A DNA stretch of 64,000 bases. It comes from Leishmania infantum JPCM5. Its lineage: Eukaryota; Euglenozoa; Kinetoplastea; Trypanosomatida; Trypanosomatidae. A model generated the notes under the pieces. That model did no database searches and was not told the origin of the DNA. It saw only the letters and a program-made list of their open reading frames with translations. The stretch lies in contig NC_009391.2 of assembly GCF_000002875.2 (NCBI RefSeq), forward strand, positions 491,486-555,485, given 5' to 3'. Both the position numbers and the translations under genes were made by a program. Within the stretch, counting starts at the first letter, position 1. Each line of letters starts with the position of its first letter. Of this stretch, positions 50,801 through 59,769 are shown piece by piece.

Positions 50801-51590
50801 TGACGAGAATATGGGCGGCCCGCCGATGATCAAGCTTGGCGACGCGTCCATCGCGGCGCCGTTCACGTGCCGCTCCAAAGCGCTCACCTCCGTGTGCGAC
50901 ATCATCCGGCTTGGCCGCACGACGCTTGTGACGACGCACATGATGTACAAGATCCTCGCCCTGAACTGCCTTACGCAGGCGTACTCCATGTCGGTGCTGC
51001 ACTGCGCTGGCGTGAAGTTTGGCGAGAAGCAGATGATCTTGGCCGGCATCATCTTGTCTGTGTGCTTTCTCTTCATGTCTCGCAGCAAGCCGCTGACGCA
51101 CCTGTGCCGCCAGCGGCCTGTCACGAAAGTGTTCCACCCGTACATGATCTGCACAGTCTTCTTCCAGTTTGCGCTGCACCTATACTGCATGATGAAGACG
51201 TCGTGGATGGTGGCGGAGGTGGACGCGGCGACCATGAGTGACATGAGGAAGAACTACCAGGATGTCGAGTTCAAGCCGACGCTGCTGAACTCCACCATGT
51301 TCCTCCTTACCACCCTCATCTCCGGCGTCACGTTCGCGGTGAACTACCGCGGCGAGCCATTCATGCAGGGCATACGCAAAAACCGCCCCATGCTCATTGC
51401 CCTCATCATCCTCGGCTTCGTCGTCTTCTGCTTCGCCTCCGAGGCGAGCCCGGAGTTCAACGAGGAGTTCGAAATCACCGCCTTTCCCACCGAGGAGTTC
51501 CGCACGCGCTTCACGCAGCTCCTCTTGCTCGACGCCGTGGGCTGCTTTGTGATTGAGAAGGCTTCTCTGATGCTCTTCACGGACTACTGA
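47856..51590 (+). CDS. SPF1: P5A-type ATPase (Spf1/ATP13A1 family), ER transmembrane-helix dislocase (1,244 aa)
   Basis: P5A ATPases sit in the ER membrane and extract mis-inserted transmembrane helices, powered by ATP and an aspartyl-phosphate intermediate. All core parts are present. An N-terminal pair of hydrophobic segments is specific to P5 pumps (about residues 24-46 and 67-89). Further membrane segments lie at about 210-245. The actuator-domain loop is TGES (316-319). The M4 signature PPELP (452-456) marks the P5A subtype. The phosphorylation site is DKTGTLT (D495). The hinge motif is GDGTNDVGALK (849 onward). Six further membrane segments lie near the C-terminus. A charged insert (about 945-990) lies between the P domain and M5. 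The length is normal for the family and no defect is seen. The ATG at 47856 directly precedes the conserved N-terminus. Confidence 0.93.
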   Translation: MPTENIVGNTMIRQLRLLRRREWYTWITVWPFTVLYVVSVVLYLYPELVWDRVTYLVHQTYIDFFHAICFPIFVFLHSFLSLFTIWSVRFRARIIYRPVAMEQLTEATDALVETHLHKGESEIVPLHQEGEDGQPPCFVFQQRKWKLDGREGIFVKPRFPTKHSFSYYIHWEGLDKEADRTKQVDTYGLNKMEVVIPEFQDLFVDHALSPFFVFQMFCVLLWCLDEYWYYSLFTGFMMVGMECTTVYQRIRNMRTLRDMAEVPVRDIDVMRGGKRVTIKTDALLPLDIIVVPSNAPCPVDALLVKGTAVVNEATLTGESTPQLKEAPDDVDVALSVKKHARHMLFSGTQILLSNGPHETSEEGAHSRDRSKALAVVLKTGFETKQGKLLRTILHSQGRVSENSGEAFGFIGVLVVFALAASGYLLKRGLADPHRSRWKLFLSCVQIITSVVPPELPMELSLAVNTTLLALTKLQVFCTEPFRIPYAGKVDTCCFDKTGTLTTDEMLFGGVDMIDGKGLLNKLKAIPKYSEMVLATCHSLVYLDEETLAGDEMEKAAITALGYRIDSEDNILYDPKPARDEDKEGQAKAKKGTAAPQKMYKVLLRFPFLATLRRMACVVSASDGKYIVAKGSPESIAALCESLPEDCLKIAEETAAKGYRVIALAYRSLTDAERASKETILALRRENVEKGLRFAGLAVYVCPLKKDAKETIENLEGGSHRCVIITGDSVQTAISVGKDVSMLLCKRQLVAKDAAGGGVEWVDSVSSVVQPGTSQDIIANTFQRSRRKLAPRENEWDLCVNAETISPESMQHIVETYNEHVTIWARCAPTQKEEIVTDLKKKNHIVMMAGDGTNDVGALKQAHAGIAVLNSASVAPKAENKELVVGPQPHNEPDVPADLKVPPNFKFTVVPPEPPVGTPFMQMMRWKMLEAKRKVEIKQITAWNKQLKEAEKAKADKKAAAPPPPLNGTGDSDFLMESLFNSDDENMGGPPMIKLGDASIAAPFTCRSKALTSVCDIIRLGRTTLVTTHMMYKILALNCLTQAYSMSVLHCAGVKFGEKQMILAGIILSVCFLFMSRSKPLTHLCRQRPVTKVFHPYMICTVFFQFALHLYCMMKTSWMVAEVDAATMSDMRKNYQDVEFKPTLLNSTMFLLTTLISGVTFAVNYRGEPFMQGIRKNRPMLIALIILGFVVFCFASEASPEFNEEFEITAFPTEEFRTRFTQLLLLDAVGCFVIEKASLMLFTDY

Positions 51591-51978
51591 GCAGTGAGGG
51601 ATCCACCACACGATGCCAGGGTGTTGTGGCTGGCAGAGAAAGGAAAGGCGAATGGGGGTAGGCTTCTGCAGTGGATGTTGTGCGGAGTACTCGAGCGGTG
51701 GATAGGTAAGTTCGGGCTCGCAATTCGGAGAGCTTCACGCTGCAGTGGCCGGTGCAACACAGGTCGTCGCAGAGGTTGCGGTCACACGAGTAGTGCAGTC
51801 CGTCGCCTCCACCCACCCTTCCCTCTCCTTGTAAGAGGCTCTCTGTGAGCGCCTTACTCGCTGTGCTGAGTGGATTCGGAACACGTGCATGGATGGATCG
51901 ATCGGTGGCTCTTCTACTTGAGTTCGTGCTGTTTCTCTCTTTCTCCTTGCGCGGTTCTGCGTGTCTGCGTCTCCGTAA

Positions 51979-51979
51979 G

Positions 51980-52011
<32 letters not shown>
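51979..52011. repeat. (GT)n microsatellite
   Basis: About 16 GT units with one GC interruption, some 390 bases after the P5A ATPase stop. Confidence 0.95.
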
Positions 52012-53430
52012 GGGTTCTCGATGCGGCGTGCGGAGGCACACCGACATAGGCATTCAAAGACGCGCCACTGTATGCCTTGCTTTCCGGGCACGCCTGTGGG
52101 CCCGCGTGCGTCATCGCGCCCCTCCTCACCTTTTTCATATCTCATTCTGTGGTTGTATCGGTTTTTGATCTGTGGTCGTCTGCTGCTCGCCTGGAGGTGT
52201 GCGTGTATGTGGTGTGTGATGGCCTCTCTCTCTCCTCCTCCTCTGGTGATTGAATGGGTGCGCGTGCGTGCGCCAGTGACGTTGTGTTTTGAGGCGCTCG
52301 CGCCTCGCTTCTCGTTGCTTGACGGTTGCGGAGGGGGGGGGGGGAGTAGGCTTCGCTTTAAGTGTGGTTGTGGTGGTGCTGCGCCATCTGCGTATGTGGG
52401 GGGCGTGAGGGGGGGGGGCGGGGTGTGATGATGGCGACAAGGGATATGGGCAGCGCCATATAATGGGGGATCGAGCGGACATCCTTACTGGTGTCCTCTC
52501 TGTCTTCCCGCTCGTTCATCACTCAGTGCCTCTACAACTGCTACTTTCTCGCGCTTTCTCTCTTTCCCTCGTCGTCATTGCCAGCTGCGGCACTATCTTT
52601 AGGTCGGTGTTGACCGCTGCCTCGCTGTCTATGGTTGTTCTCTTCGGTGTTGTGTCTCTGTGGTGTAACTCATCTTAATACTGTAACCTACTCCGGCGCT
52701 CTTCTACTCGCTTGCCGCGCGTCTGCGCGTGCAAGAGCTATGCGTGACGCGTGCGCCAAAGAGAGTCGGAGGGAGTGACACACCGCCTCCATCGTCCCCG
52801 GCTGCGCCCGTCCCCCACTTCTTTTTTTTTCGCGCGTGCGTGGCTTGGAAAGTCCCCGTGGCGAAGCGCACAGATCGTTGGAGAAACATTCGCACTCAAC
52901 GCACGCACGCGTGCAGGGCGCACAGCGTCTCTGTCGGTAGACCTGCATCGTCGAGGCGCCCTCCGTGCGTGGGGACAGTATAGCCGTTTGCGTGTGTGTT
53001 GGTCGTGATCGAGATTCGCTTTCAAACGTGGGGTGACAAGGGATGGTGCTGACCGGCATGGACTCGGTCGTCTCTCCGGTCCTCTAGCCCCCACCCCCTT
53101 CCTCTCCACTCTCTCCTTCCCTCTCGCGTCGCATTTCATGCTCTCGTTCTCTTTTTGGCGCGCCTCAGCCATGCGCTCCACAGAACGTGCTTGCGCACGC
53201 CTGTCGCACGAGACGTGGCCGACGCTCCTGATTACATCATCCCAACAAGCGCGTTCTCTACTTCTGTCTGTCCTTGGCCTTGCCTATTCCCTCGCTTTCT
53301 TGCCGTTGTACACCCAGCGCACGTGGTTCCTGCGGTGCCGCGTGTCACGCTCGGCGAACTTGCACGCGCGCTGCACACAACCGCGCAGCCTCGTAACGCA
53401 TCCCGTGGCGTGCCCGCTCTCTAGAGAGCG

Positions 53431-53462
53431 CTGCCTCTCCTTTTCTCGTTTGGTACGCGTAG
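53431..53462 (+). promoter_or_regulatory. Candidate trans-splice acceptor of the Dpy-30 motif gene
   Basis: CTGCCTCTCCTTTTCTCGTT is followed by an AG at 53461-53462, 16 bases before the ATG at 53479. Inferred. Confidence 0.4.
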
Positions 53463-53478
53463 TGTGAGCCCCACGATC

Positions 53479-53829
53479 ATGTCATCGCCTACAGCGACGC
53501 CTGCAGCGACGCCGATAGCGAACGCCGGAGAGGAGCGCCCGCCATTGGCGGCACCAGTCCCCACCGAAGACGGCCTTCTGCCTGCGGCGGCGGCCACGAA
53601 TGCCGTCGCCAATGACAACGACCTCACCACCCTCTCCACTCAGGTCTACCTGGAGCGCACGGTGCTGGGGGTGCTGGCGCTTGCTCTGGAGGACGTGTGC
53701 CGAGTGCGACCACCGAATCCCGTAGACTACCTCGGCAGCTATCTTCTCCGTAGATCGACCGCGAACAACACCGTCGAGGTGTCCTACGAGGACACCGTTC
53801 CCAAGGCCGTACCGACTACCGACGAGTGA
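53479..53829 (+). CDS. Dpy-30 motif protein (116 aa)
   Basis: The Dpy-30 motif is a dimerising four-helix module that docks onto amphipathic helices. It is known from COMPASS histone H3K4 methyltransferase complexes and from flagellar radial-spoke and adenylate-kinase proteins. The ATG of MSSPTATPAA is chosen because the longer frame starts at a GTG. Residues 1-50 are Ala/Pro/Thr-rich and probably disordered. Residues about 56-92 carry the motif: YLERTVLGVLALALEDVC, then RPPNPVDYLGSYLLRR, which matches the family pattern (YL..TV....L.L..L...RPPNPI.FLA.YLL). The small size fits a core Dpy-30-like subunit, but whether it is nuclear or flagellar cannot be read from sequence. Confidence 0.85.
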   Translation: MSSPTATPAATPIANAGEERPPLAAPVPTEDGLLPAAAATNAVANDNDLTTLSTQVYLERTVLGVLALALEDVCRVRPPNPVDYLGSYLLRRSTANNTVEVSYEDTVPKAVPTTDE

Positions 53830-54744
53830 GGTGGTCGTGAGGCGTGGCGGAGGGGGTGGCGTGTCTTCCGTCCCGTGTACGTCTACCGGTGGCGGTGTCG
53901 TCCTCTTGGATGCTTCACTGAGGGCACCTTCCCCTCTGCTTTCTTTTGCGCTCACTGAGCCGCGACTGCCGCTCTGCTCGCCGCGGCGTGCGACCGCCCA
54001 TGAAAGCCGAGATGCAGCGGTGGGCTTAGGGTGCAGGGCGGACGAAGGGGTTTGTGCTTCCCTTCTTGCTTGTAGGGACGCGAGCTTGGCGTGCACGCTT
54101 TTGAGGATAACGATGTACACTGACTTTCCAAACTGGAAGGGCGAGGCAGAGAGAGAGGCCTGAAAAGCGGACCACGAAGGGTCAAGGAGAGGGGTGAAGA
54201 TGCGCTCGACGTGGTGGTATAACATGCCTCGCTCACGACCTCCTCGGCTCTCAGCTTTCCCGCATGCGTGTGTTGTTTTTCTTCGCTCTCCTGGCCTCGA
54301 CTCCGTTTTGGGCGATGCCGCGAGCTACGAAACGATGCGCAGGATAACGACACTCGCTGCACGCGTAATGCCACGGGAACAGATTCATGCTGCACGCATA
54401 CCCACCGCAAGATACGCGGTGGGGCTGTCCACTGACAACACGTTTGCTTGTGGCGATCTCTCCCCGCACCCCGTACTCCGCCCCCCACCGAGCGCGTGCT
54501 AACCGGCACGCACGCGCTCCCTCTGTCATTCTCCTGTTTCGACTCTTTTCCCTCTTATAAACACACACACACACACGTATGCGCATGCACAGGCCTCTGT
54601 ATACATCCCTGTTATCCCTCGCCTTTCTCTTGCTTCGGTCGCCTGCCTTGCTCGCCCCGTCTCCCTTTTATCCGTTCGGTGCCGGCGCCACGTAGGCCCA
54701 GGCACACGCGGACATACGCACGTGCAACTTGATCGTGTGCAACC
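53830..54744 (+). other. Intergenic/UTR region
   Basis: A 0.9-kb spacer with a short (CA)n run at 54561-54576 and C/T-rich DNA at 54510-54560 and 54600-54670. No gene called. Confidence 0.6.
54606..54695 (+). promoter_or_regulatory. Candidate trans-splice acceptor of the lipoate ligase gene
   Basis: A long pyrimidine-rich stretch (54606-54670) is followed by the AG at 54694-54695, 49 bases before the ATG at 54745. Inferred. Confidence 0.4.
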
Positions 54745-56289
54745 ATGTGGCAGACTGTCGTGCAGCGATATCGACTCCAGCCCACGTCCCTCGCAACCTT
54801 CCTAGAGTCAAACTGCATGGTAGCTAAGCCGCCCACGGCGGCGCTGCATAGCGGCTCGAACCTTGTCGTCGCTGAAACCAACAGCCTCAGCATCTTCGAA
54901 AATCTAGCGGCGGAAGAGTCGCTCATTCGCGGTCTTTCGCTCGACACGAAGCAGCGTCTACTCCTCTTCTACGTCAACCGCCCTTGCGTCGTGGTAGGAC
55001 GCAACCAGAACATCTTTCAGGAGGTGTCGCTGCGACGGGCGGCGGCCGACGGCGTTTGCCTGGCGCGCCGCGCCTCTGGCGGCGGCGCCGTTTTCCACGA
55101 CGAGGGCAACCTCTGCTTCTCTTTTCTTACCCACCGCACTTGCTATGCTCCAGAGAAGACGATCCAGCTGGTGCGCCTCGGGCTCTGTGCAAGCTACGCA
55201 ATCGACCCGGCACGATTGACCACGACAGGGCGGCACGACCTGTTCCTGGACGGCAGGAAGATCACGGGGTCTGCCATGCGGGTGCAGCGTGACATTGCGT
55301 ACCACCACTGCACACTGCTCGTGGACACCACACACGCATCGGTCAGTCGCTACCTTCGCCCAGAAGGGGACTACGTGGCATTCGAGACGTCGTCGGTGGG
55401 CTCGGTGCGAAGCCCTGTCACCTCACTCGCCGAGTCGGGCTGCATCGCTGGTGGGCCGGGCGCCGTGGCGGCACTCAAGAGAAACATGGCAGACTTTTTC
55501 CTAGCGGAGGGCGACCGCGTGCTGGATGCAGCGACGCCGTGGGAGCTTGACGCGGTGAAGCTGCGGCAGAGCTTCGCCACCTCGCGACACCGCTGCGAGA
55601 ACGCGCCTCTCTTTGCCCTGGACGTTGTGGGAGCTGTTGCGGCCGATATGCCCTTCTTCGAGGGAGAGGGCAGGCGGCCGACCCGCGGTGACGCCGCCAC
55701 CCTTGGCGAGGCGGTTCGCAAGACAGCGTCGAAGGACTGGGCCTACGCGATGCCGTCGTTTACATCCACGGTGCTCCTCAGCGGCAGCGAACTGCGGCGG
55801 CGCCTGAAAACGCTTTCTATGTGGCAGGACGTCGCATCGCTATGCTCCCTTGCGGAGGAGGAGTTGCTGGCGGTGCTGCAGCGGTGCGTCCTTGAGGGCT
55901 CGGAAGGCCTCGAGGAGGTGGCGGCGGGAACCGAAGCCGGATTGCACCTGATCACCACAGTCGAGCATCGTCTCGTCACGTCCGTTGTCGTGAGACGCGC
56001 GGCGTCCACGACATCCACAGCTAGCGCTGTGGCGCCATCGAGTGGGAGCTCTGGAGGGTGGGTACAGAGGTGCCTTTCCGCTTTACTGGTCGGCCAACCT
56101 TGTGATGCCGCCGTCGAGGGCCTGGAGCGTACTGGCGACACCACGGCAGTGATGCAGGGCCTGGTGCACGAGGCAGGGTCACTCTGCCTCGATCTGCCCG
56201 ACTTAGCCGGCGACGCGGCGCTGCTGATGGTGACCCGAGTGCTGCTGGATGTGTGGCGAGACAAAAATGTGTTCGACATCGCGACCTAA
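54745..56289 (+). CDS. LPLA: Lipoate-protein ligase A-type enzyme, probably mitochondrial (514 aa)
   Basis: This enzyme attaches lipoate to the E2 subunits of 2-oxoacid dehydrogenases and the glycine-cleavage H protein. The LplA core spans about residues 40-260: FYVNRPCVVVGRNQN (GR-x-QN motif), RRASGGGAVFHDEGNLCFSF (from residue 108, the lipoyl-AMP binding glycine loop) and GRHDLFLDGRKITGSAMR with the catalytic lysine at residue 172. Residues about 245-514 form an extended C-terminal region, as in eukaryotic and bacterial-type LplA accessory domains, but longer and Ser/Ala-rich. The N-terminus (MWQTVVQRYRLQPTSLATF) lacks acidic residues before position 21 and could be a mitochondrial presequence. 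The stop at 56287 is in frame with the next gene's reading frame. Confidence 0.9.
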   Translation: MWQTVVQRYRLQPTSLATFLESNCMVAKPPTAALHSGSNLVVAETNSLSIFENLAAEESLIRGLSLDTKQRLLLFYVNRPCVVVGRNQNIFQEVSLRRAAADGVCLARRASGGGAVFHDEGNLCFSFLTHRTCYAPEKTIQLVRLGLCASYAIDPARLTTTGRHDLFLDGRKITGSAMRVQRDIAYHHCTLLVDTTHASVSRYLRPEGDYVAFETSSVGSVRSPVTSLAESGCIAGGPGAVAALKRNMADFFLAEGDRVLDAATPWELDAVKLRQSFATSRHRCENAPLFALDVVGAVAADMPFFEGEGRRPTRGDAATLGEAVRKTASKDWAYAMPSFTSTVLLSGSELRRRLKTLSMWQDVASLCSLAEEELLAVLQRCVLEGSEGLEEVAAGTEAGLHLITTVEHRLVTSVVVRRAASTTSTASAVAPSSGSSGGWVQRCLSALLVGQPCDAAVEGLERTGDTTAVMQGLVHEAGSLCLDLPDLAGDAALLMVTRVLLDVWRDKNVFDIAT

Positions 56290-56841
56290 TCCATGGACCC
56301 TTCGCGTCGCCGGGGGGTGCGCGAGGGAGTGTACGGGAGCTGTGGCTCACAGATACAAAGTCGAAGAGATAAACACGACGGCGTAGTTGCTTGGCTCAGA
56401 GGTGACCTGGCCACGCCCGTGAACCGTGCCTACGGAGCAGCGGAAGAGAGCATCGGTGCCGCGCAGCCCCTTTTCGCGTTCTCCACTCCAGTTCCTACCG
56501 AAGCCGTCTTCGCCATTGTTGCCGACGTCGGCAGCACAACATTCACACCCTGTGCGTCACTGACTCGCATGCGCCGGTCCTCCCTCTACGTCTCCCCCCA
56601 CTACCCCCTTCGCTCTCGTCCAACTGTCGGTGTGCCGGCGCTGTGCTCACGCCTATGCATCTGCGTCTTTTGGCGGCCTGATGCTACTGGACACTTGAAT
56701 GCATCACCATCAGCTTGTATCGTTGCGGCAACGACTGCCGTACAAGGGGGGCCCCATCTCCCACACACACACACACACACGCACATTCACACTCACACAG
56801 AGTCAACTCCTCCCCCTACGCTTTTTCCGAGCTCTGCGCTC
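56290..56841 (+). other. Short intergenic/UTR region, open in the frame of both flanking genes
   Basis: 552 bases between the lipoate ligase stop and the KREPA3-like ATG. The frame shared by the two genes has no stop here, with an ATG at 56293, but its translation passes through a (CA)n repeat as Thr-His repeats and looks non-coding. C/T-rich DNA at 56575-56625 is a splice-acceptor candidate. Confidence 0.65.
56762..56800. repeat. (CA)n microsatellite upstream of the KREPA3-like gene
   Basis: Perfect CA repeats for about 19 bases, then GCACATTCACACTCACACAG-type imperfect units, ending about 42 bases before the ATG at 56842. Confidence 0.9.
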
Positions 56842-58194
56842 ATGCGACGGATTGGTGTGGCAACCTGTCAGCGACGGTGGCTTGCCTCAGCAACGCTGCC
56901 GCGCGCCGGGAAATGCGGAACACCATGGTCAGGGCATAGCTTCATTCTCGATACCGCGGCGTCTCTCACAACCGCGATCCGCGAAGTGCGCTCTACGGCG
57001 GTCTGCTGCGCCCCGAAGGATGCGCAGTATCAGTGTGGCGAGTGCGGCAAAACGTTCCGCCTCGTCAACGCCCTCAATCACCACATCATGACCCGCCACG
57101 GCAACAACGCCAAGGCGCTCATGAAGAAGGACGGCAGGCTAGTCCCTGTGGAGACGGACCAGCTCAAGGGTGGGGCGCATTGTGGGGCCCCCTCCTCGTC
57201 CACAGCGACGACGAGCTCGGCAACTCCGGCCGGGGCTGCCGCCGCGGCGTCGTCGTCTCCACTGTCCGGCGGCGCCACCTCACCGTTTCCGGTGCACTTT
57301 GCCGCCCCTTTCGGCGCCGCCGCCGCATCCATGGGCGGGGTGGCGTCGTCTTCCACTCCACCAGGCACCGCTCCAGGGGTGCTGCAGGCCTCCGCCACAC
57401 CCGTCACCGCCGCGGCTGGCGCAACCACTGCAAGCAATGGCGAGAACGGAAGCGGCGCCGACGGGGCCGCTGAGGAGAGGGAGAAGCGCATGTTCGTCTG
57501 CACAGTGTGCCAGAAGACGTTTCGACTTGAGGCGGCGCTACAGCACCACTATCAGGCGAAGCACAACATGGACATGCCAACCTCCGCTTCGTCTCTGTCT
57601 GCTCTCGTCGGCGCGAGCACGACACCAGGGGCTGGCGGTGCCTCCGTGTCCACTCCAGGAGAGCCTGGCGCCAATGGTGGTGGCAGTGCTGGCGCGTCTG
57701 GTGGCGTGCCTGACGTAGCTGCAGACGGTACCGCATTTCCTGCAAACGCTTCTAGCTTCGGTGCTGCGCAGTACGTGCGACAGCAGGAGGGAGCGCTGCC
57801 TGACGCTCCGCAGTACCACCTCGATGTGGCCCCGAACGCCCCGGAGGAGGGCGACATTGCCGCGCACTGGCGTTGCGTGAACATATGTGTGCTGATGGGC
57901 GACGTGCAGGAGGTGGAGGAGGGGTACGTATTTGAGGATCATGTGCTGCAGTTCACCGTGGCGACCGAGTTTGCTACCCCGGCCCCTGGAGATCCTGACA
58001 TGGACTTCCACACGGTGCGCGTGTACGGGCACGAGTTTTGGGCCCCACTGAAGGCGGACATGCAGAGTGGCGGCCGCTTTCTCGTCACGGGGCGACTGTG
58101 TATGGTGCCGCAGTTTGATACGCAGCTGAAGAAGTACTATCACTATCCAGTGATTCAGGTCTTTCCCGGCTCTGGTAACGTGGTGCGCGTTTGA
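56842..58194 (+). CDS. KREPA3: Kinetoplastid RNA editing protein KREPA3-like (MP42 type), two C2H2 zinc fingers and OB fold (450 aa)
   Basis: KREPA proteins are OB-fold interaction subunits of the ~20S editosome, which inserts and deletes uridines in mitochondrial mRNAs. The chosen ATG (MRRIGVATCQRRWLASATL) gives an Arg-rich, acid-free mitochondrial presequence; the upstream in-frame ATG at 56293 would add spacer translation. Zinc finger 1 is YQCGECGKTFRLVNALNHH (C65, C68, H81, H86). Finger 2 is FVCTVCQKTFRLEAALQHH (C220, C223, H236, H241). They are separated by Ala/Ser/Pro-rich linkers. The OB fold occupies about 342-450, with VRVYGHEFWAPLKADMQSG, FLVTGRLCMVPQFDTQ and KYYHYPVIQVFPG, the hallmark end of KREPA proteins. 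Two fingers plus an OB fold also occur in KREPA1 and KREPA2; the short length points to KREPA3. Confidence 0.85.
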   Translation: MRRIGVATCQRRWLASATLPRAGKCGTPWSGHSFILDTAASLTTAIREVRSTAVCCAPKDAQYQCGECGKTFRLVNALNHHIMTRHGNNAKALMKKDGRLVPVETDQLKGGAHCGAPSSSTATTSSATPAGAAAAASSSPLSGGATSPFPVHFAAPFGAAAASMGGVASSSTPPGTAPGVLQASATPVTAAAGATTASNGENGSGADGAAEEREKRMFVCTVCQKTFRLEAALQHHYQAKHNMDMPTSASSLSALVGASTTPGAGGASVSTPGEPGANGGGSAGASGGVPDVAADGTAFPANASSFGAAQYVRQQEGALPDAPQYHLDVAPNAPEEGDIAAHWRCVNICVLMGDVQEVEEGYVFEDHVLQFTVATEFATPAPGDPDMDFHTVRVYGHEFWAPLKADMQSGGRFLVTGRLCMVPQFDTQLKKYYHYPVIQVFPGSGNVVRV

Positions 58195-59769
58195 CCCGAT
58201 TTCGTTTTAGTACGCCAGTACACGCCAGCTGTAGTGGTGGTGGACGATGAGGGGTGTGCAGGGAAGCGGATCCCGCAGGCTCGCGTCGTCGTCTGCTTTC
58301 GCAGCGAAGGGTACATGCGTGCGCTGCAGGACGGTGCACCAGCGCCGATGTAGTCAACTGCGTTCTCTTTACCGTTGGCTTGGCCGCCGGGGCGGTGCCC
58401 ATCGAAATTGACATGCACTACGTGCCTGAGGGGCTTTTGCTTCTTGTGTGCAGGGAGGAAGGGGGATGCGATGATGTTGTGGACTTGGCGAAAAGGGGCG
58501 ACGCTGGGGCGTGCTTGGAAGGGGCAGGGGATGCGGAGGGGATGGGCTCCATTTCGGGGACAGGCTGAGAGGTGTGAAGAGGTGTCCCTGCGCGTGCAAC
58601 TGTGGGGGCGAACAGGATCGTACGAGAGGGCGTGTCTCCGCGGCGAAGGAGAACGTCCTCGCGCATGCGCATGAGTGACGGTGCGTGCTGTGGAGCGTTT
58701 CGTTGTTGCTGCCTCTTCTGGCACTCTTCCCCCCTCTGGCAGCTCTCCTGTATTCGACTGAGACGCATCTGTGCTTTCTGGCGCACGCGCGCATCATCTC
58801 TCTGGCTGCTTCGCGTCACTTCCCCTCTCCTCTCTGACCATCTAAGTAAGGTACGGCGAGACAACAAACAAAGGCGATGCCGAGCTGCAAGAAAGAAGGC
58901 GCACGCGACTTTTTCTGGCCGTGCTCGTGTGGAAGACACCGTGGCACCGTGCGCTGATGGCAATGATAGCTGTCACAGCGGATCGCCTGCTGGCATACAA
59001 GGCCGTTTCGTCATGTGTGACTAGGGAGGGGGCAGCAAGGATGCGCTGCTCGCTCTCTTGAGCGGCCCGCGCTCACTGCACCATCGTAGCTGTGGGGAGC
59101 GACCATTGATCGTGCCCCAGGAGACACTTCTTTGGGCACGTGCGCCACTGCACGTTCTCACTCGCTCTCTGCACTGCCCCGCTAACCCGCACCCTCCTCC
59201 TCGCTGTCCGAACTTGTGAATGGCATTAACATCCAACAGCCCAACGGCTGTTTTAGCGCATGCTGCGCCGGACGCAAACGCCCCTCCCCCTCGCTCAGGC
59301 ACAAGAGAGACAGCAGCGCCGACTTCTCTGTTCTTCCCACCTTCCACTCGCTCGAGAGCTGAAGGCCTGCGCGCACCTTCACAGGAGGGGTCAGAGCGTC
59401 TGCTGGCCGTCCATACACTCCTCACATACGCCATTGCGCGGGCTCAGGCACACCACACACACACACATATATACATATATACATAAACATATATACATAT
59501 ATACATATATACATATATACATAAACATATATACATATATACATATATTATATACGCACATCTGTGCAGCGCGCGCCACGGGCGCATCCGCCTATCGATA
59601 GCGGTGCTCACCTCGTCTTCTCAACGTTTCTTCTTCGCGCGCTTTGGTTGCCGCCGCTGGAGGATTTGGGGACTTCTGCGCCGTTCACGCCTCAGCTCGA
59701 CCGCTGCCACTGGCAGAGAAGCCGCGGAAGCCATATACACGCCGACACACGCACGGAGGCAGAGACACA
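58195..59769 (+). other. Intergenic/UTR region
   Basis: A 1.6-kb spacer of mixed composition with an unusual AT-rich tandem repeat at 59451-59558 near the next gene. C/T-rich DNA at 59600-59640 followed by an AG at 59661-59662 is a splice-acceptor candidate. No gene called. Confidence 0.6.
59451..59558. repeat. (CA)n followed by AT-rich TATACATA tandem repeat
   Basis: A short (CA)n run grades into about 95 bases built from TATACATA and TATACATAAACA units, an A/T island in otherwise GC-rich DNA, some 210 bases before the ATG at 59770. Confidence 0.95.

Larger units (their letters stand above)
51591..53478 (+). other. Intergenic/UTR region
   Basis: A 1.9-kb spacer with a (GT)n run (51979-52011), several G homopolymer runs (near 52332-52345 and 52410-52420) and C/T-rich DNA near 53085-53150. 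Open frames are low-complexity and unsupported. Confidence 0.6.

Noticed and set aside
48165..51179. Two minus-strand open frames above 400 codons opposite the P5A ATPase
   Set aside because: They overlap a fully conserved P-type ATPase. Their His/Arg/Leu-rich composition is typical of the complement of GC-rich coding DNA.
56293..56841. N-terminal extension of the KREPA3-like protein from the ATG at 56293
   Set aside because: It translates a (CA)n repeat and spacer DNA. The ATG at 56842 gives a proper mitochondrial presequence directly before zinc finger 1.
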